Shown: positions 44,639-55,089 of the stretch, one piece after another
Layout: each line of letters begins with the position of its first letter
Position numbering within the stretch: position 1 is the stretch's first letter
NCBI GenBank assembly: GCA_032164245.1
Contig: JAVMKO010000003.1
Location: forward strand, 63,868,390 to 63,932,389
From: Sternotherus odoratus
Taxonomy: Eukaryota > Chordata > Testudines > Kinosternidae
Reading direction: 5' to 3'
Length of the DNA: 64,000 nt
The notes under the pieces: generated by a model
Told to the model about the DNA's origin: nothing
The model's input: only the letters and a program-made list of their open reading frames with translations
Database searches by the model: none
Translations under genes and position numbers: made by a program

Positions 44639-44866
44639 TGCCTTGATTGATCAGTCCATCAGCCCTCACAGAGGGCCGATCACAACACATCAGACATGTT
44701 GTTCTAGCTAGCCAGTACTTCAGCTACCTGCTGACCAGGGTGTCAGTAGCACCGGACACCTGATTGGCATAGCGCATAGAAGCCTAGAACTCTTGAGCAG
44801 AGATCCACCAACCGCGGCCTCCCAAGCAGCTGGGATTACAGGCGTGTGCTACCGCGCTGGGTGCAG
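44639..44866 (-). mobile_element. SINE-like element with a 7SL RNA Alu-domain head
   Basis: Read on the minus strand from 44866, the first 120 or so bases follow the Alu domain of 7SL (signal recognition particle) RNA: cagcgcggtagcacacgcct, then gtaatcccagctgcttggga, then ggatctctgctcaag, agttctaggct, and tgcgctatgccaatcaggtg followed by tccg. The remaining 105 or so bases (gtgctactgacaccctggtc onward) do not follow the 7SL S domain and end in gatcaatcaaggca without a poly(A) tail. ATAGTAT repeats directly at 44632-44638 and 44867-44873, so the whole is one insertion. It is either a chimeric 7SL-derived SINE or a rearranged 7SL pseudogene. The family is not one I can name. Confidence 0.75.
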
Positions 44867-44873
44867 ATAGTAT

Positions 44874-46469
44874 AAGAATGTATATATAGTGCACATTTTA
44901 AGAAATCATAAATGTAGCCTGTCATATAAATAAGGATCATTCGGTGAGGTATTGCTTGAGGACTGCAGGATTGAGCCTTTAGTTAACAAGATTACCAGTA
45001 AAGTATTTACATTCTGGCTGTGTGTTTAATCATTGGCATGGCTGTTTTAAAGGCTAAAGCCATGTAACAGTTGGAGATTCTCGAGTTTGTTTTGGAAGAG
45101 TTAAATTTAATTGTGTTGAGTTCTGGGTTTCCAAGGACGAAAACACTAAACCCATTTTATGACTCTCACTGTTATATTTTCAGAACCATGCTGCAACCTC
45201 TTAGCAATAGGTATTGCCAAAAGCTTCCTCCTGGCCTCCATCCCCTTCTTACTGTGTGCCAATGATTCGGGCATGGAGAGGACCTTCCACTCAGGCAGCT
45301 GGGTCTATGACACCATTCCCATCCATCTCCTTGCAGCACTGTTGGGATCTGGTGGGTGAGCAGGCGGTGGGGGCACATCACTCCTCCCCCCACTACTAAT
45401 CCCCGCACAAATGACTGAGAAAGGTAACAGAGCACAGGACTATATAACTTTTCCTACAGAACCTCCGCCATGGTGAGAGAACATCCCTTTAAGGGAGACC
45501 CAGTGGCAGCCTGGGCCAGGAGAGTTCACTGACATCATTCATGCTGACAGCAAGCAGTAGGGAGAACCCCCAGGCTCCAGAACTGCCTGCAGCCCAGCCT
45601 CCTGGAACTCCTCTTCAAAGGGACCCTTGCAAAGATTTCCTTCCCGTTACCCCGGTGGGGGAAATGATCTAGCCATGATCATCATAACATCCCCTGTGCT
45701 CTGTTGGAGTTGACTAGTTTGGATGCCATACAGTTTTTAAGGTGGTGTATTCCTTTGGAAGGGTTGGGTAAACTGTGAGACTGTTTCTCAAAGAACATGA
45801 ACTACTTTCTTATCAAATTTCGCCGTATTATTCAACTTTTAATAAAGGACTCTTCTCCGCTTAGTACCTAATGTGGCACAAACAGGACTAATTAGTGAGA
45901 ATGAACTTGTAGGCCATCAAAGCCCAATTTTTTGGCAACAACTCCTTCAGTCATTAACCCAAATTAAACACACTAGCACTCATTGCTACAAATATTCCTG
46001 TAAAGCTATTTAGTCTACAACTCTACATTACATGAGCTACAGTCTTTATTGTTGGCACATGTTTGATTATTTGGTGCCCTCTAGTGACCAGTCTAATGTT
46101 ACCAGCCCAAGCACATTTCTGAGATTATTTATTACGGGGAAATACAGTTGGTACATTTTGACAGAGTCTGAACACCCATTTTTACAGTTTAATATAAAGC
46201 TTATTTTTGATTCTGGACTTTAACTTTTGCTACCACCGAGGGTACATAAAATCATTATTATTATTCCCATTGTATATTTTTCTAATGTATTTGCACACAG
46301 CGTCGGTGGGTGTTGAGTCTCACAACAGAGAGCCCTTACAACCTCAACTCTGGTGAACCTAGGCCATATTTTGCATTTTAAGCACTTAAATACCTTTGTA
46401 AATCTGGCCTTAGGACTTGATCTATTGCCGTCAATAGATAAACTCCCACTGATTTCAGTGCACTTTGAA
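44874..46469. other. Non-coding, presumed intron
   Basis: Several short frames lie at 45071-45435, in a moderately GC-rich part, without recognisable domain. No bounded repeat was found. Confidence 0.4.
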
Positions 46470-46472
46470 TCA

Positions 46473-46681
46473 AGGCTGGTCTACACTAGGGGGAGGGGTT
46501 GACTGAAGATACGCAACTTGGTGCATCTTTGGCCAACTTGCGCCTTGCGGCAAGCTGGAGTTCCGGAGTCGACGGGGGTGCCGCTGGTGATCAATTTATT
46601 GCGTCTTAACGAGACACGATAAATCGATCGCTAAAAGATCAATCGCTACCCACCGATCTGGCAGGTAGTGAAGACCTATCC
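46473..46681. mobile_element. Harbinger-like MITE, 209 bp
   Basis: The ends AGGCTGGTCTACACTA and TAGTGAAGACCTATCC are inverted repeats. The 3-bp direct repeat TCA is at 46470-46472 and 46682-46684. The interior contains gcgtcttaacgagacacg and cgcaagctggagtcgac-type words shared with 33759, in the opposite orientation. Confidence 0.85.
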
Positions 46682-46694
46682 TCAGACTCTGCTA

Positions 46695-46900
46695 AGGGCC
46701 AGATTCTGTGTGACTGATACCAAAGTGCTTGTGGAGGAAGATACTCATCAGCATGAATGAAGGGTGGCAGAATCTGACCTAAATGGGGATGAGATTTTCA
46801 CAGTACCTAAGTGATTGAGGAGCACGAGTCCTATTCACTTTCAGTGGAACTTGTGCTGCTAAATCTCTCAGAAACTTCTGGGGAAAAAATCTCACCTTAA
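46695..46900. repeat. Two short MITE-like fragments
   Basis: 46695-46785 has gggccagattctgtgtgact and gtggcagaatctgaccta as inverted ends. 46788-46897 has gatgagattttcacag and gaaaaaatctcacctta as inverted ends, with cctattcactttcagtgg inside. Both are short non-autonomous repeats. Confidence 0.6.
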
Positions 46901-47079
46901 ATCCTTATAACCAGAAAATAAACACTATAAAATATTGAGTGGAAACTCCCAGTGTTTTACAGATGTGCTGTGTGTCTTCACACGAAATTAAAAATTGTTT
47001 ACACGTTTTAAGATTTGGTTCTTCCTCTTTCTATCTTTAATGCTTTGAAGAATATTTTGATTGATGTATTTTATAACAG

Positions 47080-47099
47080 ACTCTCTTTTTCATTTGTAG
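47080..47099 (+). other. LIN28B: LIN28B terminal splice acceptor
   Basis: A pyrimidine-rich run, ctctctttttcatttg, precedes TAG at 47097-47099. The reading frame of the zinc-knuckle exon opens at the next base, with one nucleotide completing a split codon. This matches the phase known for the corresponding LIN28B junction, where an arginine codon is divided between the exons. Confidence 0.92.
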
Positions 47100-47469
47100 A
47101 TGCTACAACTGTGGTGGCCTTGATCATCATGCTAAGGAATGTAGTCTCCCTCCACAGCCAAAGAAGTGCCATTACTGTCAGAGCATCATGCACATGGTGG
47201 CTAACTGCCCTCATAAAACTGTTTCGCAACAGCCCACTAGTTCTCAGGGAAGATATGAAGCAGAACCACAGCCTTCCACTTCTGCTTTCCTGAGAGAAGG
47301 GGGAGGGGCATACAGCCATTCATCTCCATCGTATTCTCAGGAGGGAAGGTCAGAGATCTTAGAACGTTCGGGCAGGTCACCACAAGAAGCTTCCTCCAGT
47401 AAGTTATCTGCATCGCCCGAAGAACAAAGCAGAAAGGGGCCTTCTGTTCAAAAAAGGAAAAAAACTTAG
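47100..47469 (+). CDS. LIN28B: LIN28B terminal coding exon (zinc knuckles, C-terminus)
   Basis: This exon encodes the last 122 residues of LIN28B, the RNA-binding protein that blocks maturation of let-7 precursors and promotes growth and developmental timing. The first base completes a split codon. Next come two CCHC zinc knuckles, CYNCGGLDHHAKEC and CHYCQSIMHMVANC, with every cysteine and histidine intact, so binding to the GGAG motif of pre-let-7 should be preserved. A low-complexity Ser/Gln/Glu-rich linker follows, then the conserved ERSGRSPQEASS block and a basic end, KGPSVQKRKKT, which serves in nuclear/nucleolar localisation. The stop is TAG at 47467-47469. The exon length is within two or so codons of the human one. 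The linker is the least conserved part. Upstream exons (cold-shock domain) are not in this window, so the gene is partial here. Confidence 0.97.
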
Positions 47470-47512
47470 AGCTTTGTCCTAACCTTTCATTTTCTTTACC
47501 CTCTTGAAGTGT

Positions 47513-47520
47513 CTACCTCA
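47513..47520 (+). promoter_or_regulatory. LIN28B: let-7 site, 8-mer
   Basis: CTACCTCA pairs with the let-7 seed plus the A opposite position 1. It lies 44 bases after the stop codon, where miRNA sites are often effective. It forms one side of the let-7/LIN28B double-negative loop. Confidence 0.85.
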
Positions 47521-49550
47521 TGCAAGAACAGGGGAAGTAATTTCACTATGAGTAGCTGACCTGAAATTTTAACTACTGTTGAGGAACTGTGAATTTATTT
47601 TTTTTAATAGACAAATCACTCCAAGAAAATTACATTTGAGCAGGGTGTCTTGTGTTTTACTGCCTGTGTGTGTGGGTGTGCACGAGTGTATGTGTCTCTA
47701 TCATGTCTTTCTGTCTGTATGTATACATATCTGTAATCACTATCTCTATCTCTGTATATGTATACATACACACACCAGCAAAACATTCTCCATTTCCTAG
47801 GATACATCATCCATTGTGAAGCAATAGTCATGATTCAGAATGTTTTTGGATACTCATTCCTGGTAGCAATCTTGAAACATGCTTTAAAAAACAGTTAAGA
47901 TCACGACTGTTACTTTTGTGTGAACCAAAGGATACTTCACCTCTCAAAGCTGCCAATGATATGGTACTAAGAATACTAGGACATTCCCCTAACTCTCTAT
48001 TCTGAGTAGATATTTTGTTCTTGATGCCCAAAGTGTAGCAGTGTTGTTTTTTTCTCCACACCTATCAAGGGTATGCCTTGATTAAGTATGGCTCTGTTGC
48101 CACAATCTTTGTTCAGGAGTTAAGACTCCAGAGAAGACAATGAATGTGTAGTTTCTGTGCTGAGATCTCAAATGTTGTGTTATATGAATATGGTTGAATT
48201 TTAAGGTAGGTGACCGTTGTGTGAGGGAGAATGTGTCAGTTGTTCTGAACTGATTGGTTTGAGTGATATCAAGCTACCACCCTGTTTGCCCTCTTTGAGT
48301 TTTGTGAAAATCTTGAGGGGGGGTCAGGGTGGTGGCGGCAGCAGCTGCTTCCCTTGGTCCCAATTTGTCCCCCTGAGTCAGTGTATAGATCAAGGGGATT
48401 TCCCCCTTGTTTACTACTGAGAGTCATGGAGAGAACTCCCTAGGGTTTTTTAAGATAAAGGAAAAAGAAATACAAAGTTAATGACATATTGGGGTATAGC
48501 CTTGGTGGAGAATAAAACTGTATGGGCACTTACAGTTGATCATCATCCCCTGCTATTCATATAGTAAAAGTACAGTATTGAGTGAAGAACATACACCGTT
48601 GACGCAGGGAGGCCTTAGAGCAGGGACATGCAAACATTGTGACACTTGCCAGAAGCCCTAGGACTCCATCTGCTTTCCATGAAATGGAGAAGACTGCAGA
48701 ACAGCCTCAGCTCAGTGCATGCTGGGACGGCTCCTCTGCACTGAAAAGATGAACAAGTCTGCAAGCCCCATTCTAATGCTTCCTGGGCTGCACTTTAACC
48801 AACCCATGGCTGCACTTTGGCCATCCTTAACCTAGTCCATTTGCAATTGGTAGATTAACAAATGATAGCTAAGAAAATGTCCTTCTAACCATCCCATTGC
48901 AGATGTAATTTCTTTGGAGAAACCTGTATAATCCTTAACATTGGCAATAAACATAGGCTGTTACAAAAATTGAGACAGGAAGGTAGGTTTAAGCTCAGAT
49001 AATCAAAAAAGAAATATAGCATGTATGAAAAGGCAATAGTGGGCCAAATTCATATCTCTTGTAATGCTGTTGGCTGCGGTGGCCTTACACCAGCAGCGCA
49101 TCGGGCCCATTACGTGGCAAGGCCTCCCTCCCCAAATTGTCTTGCCACGTGAAACTTTTACTGTAGCTGCTGCTGCTGCAGTAAATAGATACGGATCAGC
49201 TGCCTCCGCAAAGGGTGGGAGTCCTGCAGATGAACTTTGCTTGAATTCCATGACATTGTTTGTGAGAATCTCAATGGTTTGTACTGACGTTCTCAGTATG
49301 CTGTAATGCAAAGCTTACCTTTGACGATATTGAATGTGATGTATCTATAGAGAAGTACTTCCTTGCCTTATGTGAGGATTGTAAACTTATTTAAATTATG
49401 TAGACAAATCAAAGTGGCATTGCTTAACCTTCTAGCAGGTGTAATAACCAGGTTAAAGAGCAAAGATGCAAAACTTAGGTCACTTTGAAAATTTAAACCA
49501 AAGTTCCTTATAGAAATAGGCCATTGTGGATTTGAAAACTGGTCATTCCC

Positions 49551-49558
49551 TGTTTACA
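49551..49558 (+). promoter_or_regulatory. LIN28B: miR-30 site, 8-mer
   Basis: TGTTTACA matches the miR-30 seed. Two more copies are at 50177-50184 and 52139-52146. Confidence 0.55.
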
Positions 49559-49771
49559 TATTAAAAAGTTCAGAGCTGAGATCATTAGGAAATAAGTAAT
49601 CCTGACATACAGACCTTCCTGGTGCAGTTTGAAATAGTTTTGTGCACCAAAACCAGACTGAACTGCTAAGAGCACATACCAAACCTATCTTATTACTGAA
49701 AGCTTAGGTTTTATTTTTGTATATTAGAATGTTATCACTATTACATAGCATACTCAGGACAAAGAACTTTG

Positions 49772-49779
49772 CTCAGGGA
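49772..49779 (+). promoter_or_regulatory. LIN28B: miR-125 (lin-4 family) site, 8-mer
   Basis: CTCAGGGA matches the miR-125 seed with the terminal A. miR-125/lin-4 is an established regulator of LIN28 genes. Confidence 0.7.
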
Positions 49780-49902
49780 ATATACCACGTAATGTAATTT
49801 TTTTCTTTACAGAATAGTCTACAGGCCTGCTTACTCAGAACAAAACCAAATAGACTTAGACCTTTATATCTCTATATAAGTATTGTATACTGATAATAAT
49901 AA

Positions 49903-49909
49903 CTACCTC
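49903..49909 (+). promoter_or_regulatory. LIN28B: let-7 site, 7-mer
   Basis: CTACCTC is followed by T, giving a 7mer-m8 let-7 match in the 3' UTR. Confidence 0.7.
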
Positions 49910-50176
49910 TGAGTTGACATACACCTACGTTTCTTATAATCAGATATCAACATTTTGTATTATGATTTCCTGTGAAAATAAGTGATAAAGCAGTATTCCT
50001 ATACTGGTTGCTTATGTGAATATTTGTGACTTTACATTCACAGGGTCTGATTTTCAGATATGCTGAGCAGCTGCAGCTCCGATTGATTTCCAATGGCAGT
50101 TATAGCTGCTCAGAGCTTCTGAACAAAAAGTATCAAGCCCTCTTCATTTACATAGGTAACAATAAAATTAATATTC

Positions 50177-50184
50177 TGTTTACA
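50177..50184 (+). promoter_or_regulatory. LIN28B: miR-30 site, 8-mer
   Basis: TGTTTACA lies just upstream of the let-7 8-mer at 50193. Confidence 0.55.
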
Positions 50185-50192
50185 GCAAAAGG

Positions 50193-50200
50193 CTACCTCA
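50193..50200 (+). promoter_or_regulatory. LIN28B: let-7 site, 8-mer
   Basis: CTACCTCA is a second perfect 8-mer. It lies nine bases after a miR-30 8-mer (50177-50184), a distance at which two sites can act cooperatively. Confidence 0.8.
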
Positions 50201-50784
50201 TACTTACTGCATAAACACACCTTTGTGCTGCTCTGGCCTTAAAGGTGGCTGTTGATCCTATGGTACATACCCTGTTATCTGTACTATATATGTAAATTGG
50301 TAATTCACCACTGCATACTGTACTTTAGAACAAATACTTGTTTAAAATGAAGCATCCATTTGAAATTGCGATGTCCCCAAACATTTATTTACAGTTTATA
50401 TTGTTTTTCATCAAAAGGATAGTGGGCACTGTTCACAAAAAAACAAAACACAGCCACGAAAGCTTACTACAGAACTACAGAGCTGTGATAAGTAACTACT
50501 TAGCACTGGGTTGCGATAGAAAATCTGATTTTCATCCTCAAGTATTCAGATTAAATAAGCTGCTTCAAATGAATAAGAGAAGGAGCTTTATGGGTCCATG
50601 GGAATCGTATACATTTATGGGGCAGATCCAAGTTTTGGGGTCCTCCCACCGTTCCTTCACTTTTGATGATGGAGTGAAGAGTATTTAAGAGCCCATTATA
50701 GAAGCAGCCTTGATTCCCATATCCCTGACTAAATGTGCCACAACACCTCACAATGGAACCAGTTCCCATAGTTGTATTAAAATA

Positions 50785-50974
50785 CAGTCGGACCGTGTAA
50801 TACTGCGACGATAAGGGTCCAAAAAATAATTGATCGTGATAAATGCAGGGTTGCAGTATCACGGGGTTCCGCTGCATCAAAGCAGAGCCCTCCGCCGCCA
50901 TCGGGAGCCAGCCGAGCCCCGCGCTATAAACGGATTCGCACTATCGTGGGGCGCGGTATTCCAGGGTCCGACTG
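50785..50974. mobile_element. Tigger-like MITE in the LIN28B 3' UTR, 190 bp
   Basis: The ends CAGTCGGACC and GGTCCGACTG are perfect 10-bp inverted repeats, flanked on both sides by TA (50783-50784 and 50975-50976), the target duplication of the Tc1/mariner/pogo group. The interior is unusually CpG-rich for a 3' UTR. It encodes nothing. Confidence 0.9.
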
Positions 50975-51923
50975 TAGTTTCTGAAAGAGCTGTACTCCTA
51001 GATTCTCCACACTACTGGAGATAAAATGTAAAACACGGGGAATTTCTCTCCTTCTGCATCTCCTCCCCCATCCAAAATATGATACTGGGTTTGATCTCCT
51101 CCCCCAATAAAAGCTAAAAGAAGGGGCACACTTGCATACCGAAAAGATTAAACCATTTCTTTTATTTTTAAAAAAGAGCCTATTCTGGGAGCAGAGAATC
51201 AAGTGGGCATTTTTGTTGTATTTGTTGTCGAATTTGGCATCTTTAGCCTCCAAAATGTTCTGCTTTTAATCAACTTTTGGGGCCTGCCAAATCTACTATG
51301 TTTTAATCCCAATGCCTTCCCCTTTTTTGGCTCAATTTTATTTTGCACCAGTGCTATCCCAGAGTTACTGCTTAATTATATGCTTAGTTTTGTGAATAGA
51401 GCCCCATGAAAGTGTTTATAGATCTTGTAACATTCTTTGTAAGAAGAATTATAAAAGGGCATAGGAAATCTCATTAAGTCTTAAAATTAATTTAAATTAA
51501 TTTATCTGTAAGAAAATGTTTATCATAAAAATATATATGTGTATTCCCCTGTGCTGGATTTAAAAGTAATTGGGAAAGATATGTACATGTGCAGATGCAC
51601 TAATTTTAATTTTCTAGGTATCTTAATGAGATTTGATTATTTGTTTTAGAGACAAGCAAAGCCTTGTTAAATGCATCAGACCTTATTTTGGTTACTATCA
51701 ACAGCCTCTTTAAGATATGTTGGTTGTGTTACCTCTGTCATAATTGTTGACTGGTGAGGTTGATCTATGAACACACATTTCTGTTTTATACTTAAACAGG
51801 GCTGCAATTTAATGACTCTGGTAGAATTGTTATGAGAATATTGGAAAGTCCCAAGATATTTACTACCACTGTCAGTAAACAAAATATCAGAGTAACTAGG
51901 TTTTGAAAGGATGATGGTCTTGA

Positions 51924-51930
51924 CTACCTC
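51924..51930 (+). promoter_or_regulatory. LIN28B: let-7 site, 7-mer
   Basis: CTACCTC is followed by T, in the distal 3' UTR. Confidence 0.7.
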
Positions 51931-52109
51931 TTGAATTACTATTTAAGCAACAACTGGTTGACAAACATCACCAGACTGGGTTTAACTAGTATGTGTTGCT
52001 CATGGTAATAACAGTAACCATACTAGAGACCAAAGTGAACACTGATTTCTATATGTCTTTAATACTGTGTCTTATCTAGTGGTTTTAAATTATCCTCTGT
52101 AGTATAGAT

Positions 52110-52116
52110 TACCTCA
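52110..52116 (+). promoter_or_regulatory. LIN28B: let-7 site, 7mer-A1
   Basis: TACCTCA pairs with seed positions 2-7 plus A1. It lies 37 bases before the poly(A) signal. Confidence 0.5.
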
Positions 52117-52138
52117 ATGTCCATTTTGACTTGTATGT

Positions 52139-52146
52139 TGTTTACA
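52139..52146 (+). promoter_or_regulatory. LIN28B: miR-30 site, 8-mer
   Basis: TGTTTACA is seven bases before the AATAAA, within the expected last 40 bases of the transcript. Confidence 0.5.
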
Positions 52147-52152
52147 AGGTGA

Positions 52153-52158
52153 AATAAA
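52153..52158 (+). terminator. LIN28B: LIN28B poly(A) signal (best candidate)
   Basis: AATAAA is followed after 15-20 bases by a T-run and then agtgagttgaagttttg, a GT-rich downstream element. Alternative hexamers lie at 52345-52350 and 52365-52370; use of those would extend the UTR by about 200 bases. Hexamers at about 48945 and 51106 are weaker candidates for shorter forms. Confidence 0.7.
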
Positions 52159-52389
52159 AATCACTTGAATTGTATTTTTTTTTTAAAGACAGTGAGTTGA
52201 AGTTTTGAAGGTCATTTCACCTGTTTACTGTCTTCTTAATGGACTAAAGCACTGATTGCCTTTCTACATATCATGTATTTTATATTCTCATTTCATTGCC
52301 TAATGTCTTTTTATTTCTGTCAATCATGGATATTGTGAGGTTTAAATAAATTACTTGATTAAAAAATAAAACATATAACGTTGACATTT

Positions 52390-53815
52390 ACAATGGATTC
52401 TGGAGATTTTCTTTGCGTCGAATGGTTAGAGGATAAAGGATGCTGCCCCTACACCAACTATTCATACTTAAACACAGTTTGTACTTTACAGCATATCATC
52501 ATCAGAAAAGGTCATTTTAGTTATGTACATTTTTGCTTATTCAGAACTAAGTCCCGTAAATGGATAATTGTACTTCTGTACCATTTCAGCTAGGCTGTAT
52601 AAATTACTCTAACAGCTGTGTCCCGCTGTCAAAATGAAGCTGTCAAAGATCATCCCTTTTGAAACTGGTTCACAACATGCACCATCTATTTAAGTTATTC
52701 ATCTACTTAGGGACAAAAAATGTCAGTTTTAGTAATTTGTCATCTTCATCACCTAGTGACAGTCAATAACTTCTGAATCTCTGTTCCTATCTGTTTCCTA
52801 GGGATTTAAATTTTGAAATGCACAAATTTTAAATAGTATCACTTATAAATCATCCCACACTAACTGAAAATTTCACATTCCAAATCTAAGTTTAGCATAA
52901 TGTTATGAAATCCTGGTGCCACTGAATTTAGTTTTCCCCTATCTACGTGGAGTTTGCATTTTAAAAATCTTCTGTTATATTAAATTCAAAATGTGTCCCC
53001 TTATATGTAGGCACTTTTACAATGGGCTTAATTTTCAGTAGAAAGCAGAATGGTTTTGTGCATTTGGATAGCTTTACATTGACACATTATGTTCATTTTC
53101 AACTAATTTTGATCCAGTTTATGGTTTCTTGCAGAAAATTTTATCTGAGATCTAAAGGTGAGCATAAGTCCCCTTGACCTCTTAACTGTAATACTTATTA
53201 CACAATTACAGAGATAGCATTTGTTTCAGTTTAGGAAAATTCAGTGTCTCTACTGTAGCTAGTAATGATCAATTTAAGAAGGTCTCTATCAAAATAGCTA
53301 ATCACATATTTTGTTTTTAATACTGTGTTAAAATAGATTTAATATAACATCACACAGTATGTGTTCTGTAATATTGATAGTATCCACAAGAGTAGCAATA
53401 GATTTGTAGTCCAATCACTACACCAGCTTTTAATGATTATTGGAATGGAAGCGCATGAAACTAAAGCGACTTTTTCAGAATGGAAGCATTCTTGGGGTTT
53501 CCCACAACTCGATGAAAATGAAGATTGATGCTATTGATTCTGGACCAATAAGAATATCAAAACTCCTGGTATTCAACCAGCTTGATTAGTCAATAGATAT
53601 CAATATGAGCTAACATTTTATTTATCGCTGATCAACCTGAGTCACAGGAGTGATGCCCGCAAAAGCAGGTGAGGTGAAAGCAAAACTCTGTGACTTGATG
53701 ACTTGAGCTGATGCTAGATAAGAGACCCACTGTCCTTGCTTGGCCAAGCCCCCAAGTCAAGAGTCACTACACTACGAGATTGCAGATGCCCCATTAACAC
53801 ATGCACTATTGTGGA
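52390..53815. other. Intergenic, no gene or bounded repeat
   Basis: AT-rich, with one 70-codon frame at 52381-52593 lacking a domain. Nothing could be classified. Confidence 0.4.
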
Positions 53816-54240
53816 GTGATGGAACTGTCCAATTAGGGAGGTCAGGGGATGGGGAACGGGGGCATTGGATAGAGCATGGGAGTCCCAGGGGGCCTGTCAG
53901 GGATCAGGGGGGTGGCTAGGGGTCAGGGCAGTCAGGGGACGGGGGGGTGTTGGATAGGAGGTGGGGTCCTGGGGAGATTAGTGGGTGGGGAGGGTCTCTG
54001 GAAGGGGTAGTCAGGGGATGAGGAGCTGGGGAGGGGGCTTAGGGGGTTGGATTTGGGGGGGCCAGTTAGAGGGGAGTTCTCCGGAGGGGGCAATTGGGGG
54101 ACAAGGAGTGGGGGGGGGAGTTGTCTGTGTCGGGGGACTCTGAGGGTGGGAAGTGGATGGGGGCAGGGCCAGGCTGTTTGGGGAGACAACCTTCCCTGGG
54201 TGCACACCCTAATGAAATGTGCTGTGCACACCTATGTTAG
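53816..54240. repeat. G-rich low-complexity repeat
   Basis: About 400 bases of gggga, gtcagggga and tggggag words occur on the + strand, with several closely spaced runs of four or more G, so G-quadruplexes are possible. The minus-strand proline-rich frames (99 and 64 codons) are composition artefacts. It ends in tgctgtgcacacctatg, a phrase I associate with turtle dispersed repeats. Confidence 0.6.
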
Positions 54241-54384
54241 CACTATATAGCATGTTCTATATTCAAGTGCAGCTCCAGCTGACTTCAGCTGCAGATATGA
54301 GTGCTCAACACTTCTGCAAATCAGGCCCAGCCCCAGTGTCTCAAGGGCACCCAGAAAAGGAGGAACACACAATTAGAGACCACC

Positions 54385-54490
54385 AGTGAAAAGTGTGGTT
54401 TAAGTGACTTGCCCAGCATCACATAGGAATTCTGTGGCAGAAGCAGGTCTAGACTCCAGGTCTCTAGCATTCATCTGCCTCAACATTCAT
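54385..54490 (+). repeat. MIR-like SINE fragment
   Basis: Order: ggtttaagtgacttgcccag, catcacataggaattctgt, ggcagaagcaggtctagact, ccaggtctctag. This is the MIR core and 3' half. Confidence 0.7.
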
Positions 54491-54654
54491 CTGCCATGAG
54501 ACCCCTCCTTTCTCTTCCTGCTGCATTCACAACACACCTTCAAATTTATGCAACAAATGAAGCGAGGGACCGACAGACAACAGCCTTCTATGCTACATAA
54601 CCCTGATTCATGTCCAGAGCACCAGTCAGTCCTGTGCACCGAACGAGACGGGGT

Positions 54655-54860
54655 ACTGTGGGAGAAAGTATGATCATGTAATAGAAGATTATCATAATGC
54701 ATACACAGAAGGAGACCAAACTGAGGTTGCACAAGCAACATAATGTCTGGCATTGCTTAACTATTGAGTGCTTGATTTTACACCCTTAACTAACGTTCTT
54801 TTAACGTTAATTGTATGTGTGTGTGTGTTTGTGAGAGATTTCCTATACTCTGTCTCTGGG
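54655..54860 (+). repeat. Unnamed dispersed repeat, copy B
   Basis: Collinear with 7330-7545 (see that entry). This copy has a longer (TG)n run at 54814-54829. Confidence 0.6.
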
Positions 54861-55089
54861 CATTTTACAAAACAGAAATTCCATTATATGGCATCACATT
54901 GACACCCACTTGGTTTGGCAGCAGGATTGGCCTCTGTAGATCCACTGCACTTGAGATGCCAGAATTAACTGATAGCATAGAATGCTTTCCTCCTTTATGT
55001 GGAGCAGCACTAGCGGAGGATGAGACACGATTTTGACGGGTTTCACAGTATCTGCTGACAGCAGAGAAATGGTGAGATTTCAGCATCTC

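Larger units (their letters stand above)
47470..52175 (+). other. LIN28B: LIN28B 3' untranslated region
   Basis: The 4.7 kb after the stop has no credible gene on either strand and ends with AATAAA at 52153, followed by a T-rich and then GT-rich stretch. That length is close to the known long 3' UTR of mammalian LIN28B. Seed matches for let-7, miR-125 and miR-30 are concentrated here. A CG-rich Tigger-like MITE is inserted at 50785-50974. Open frames at 49003-49311 and 50338-50901 overlap on both strands and have no domains. The exact cleavage site is inferred. Confidence 0.8.

Noticed and set aside
44639..44866. Functional 7SL RNA gene
   Set aside because: The S domain is absent, the Alu-domain head has several substitutions, and target duplications mark it as an insertion.
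1..47099. Search for the preceding LIN28B exon (second half of the cold-shock domain)
   Set aside because: I looked for the basic linker and cold-shock words in all frames and found none, so I infer that it lies upstream of the window. A systematic protein-to-genome alignment would settle this.
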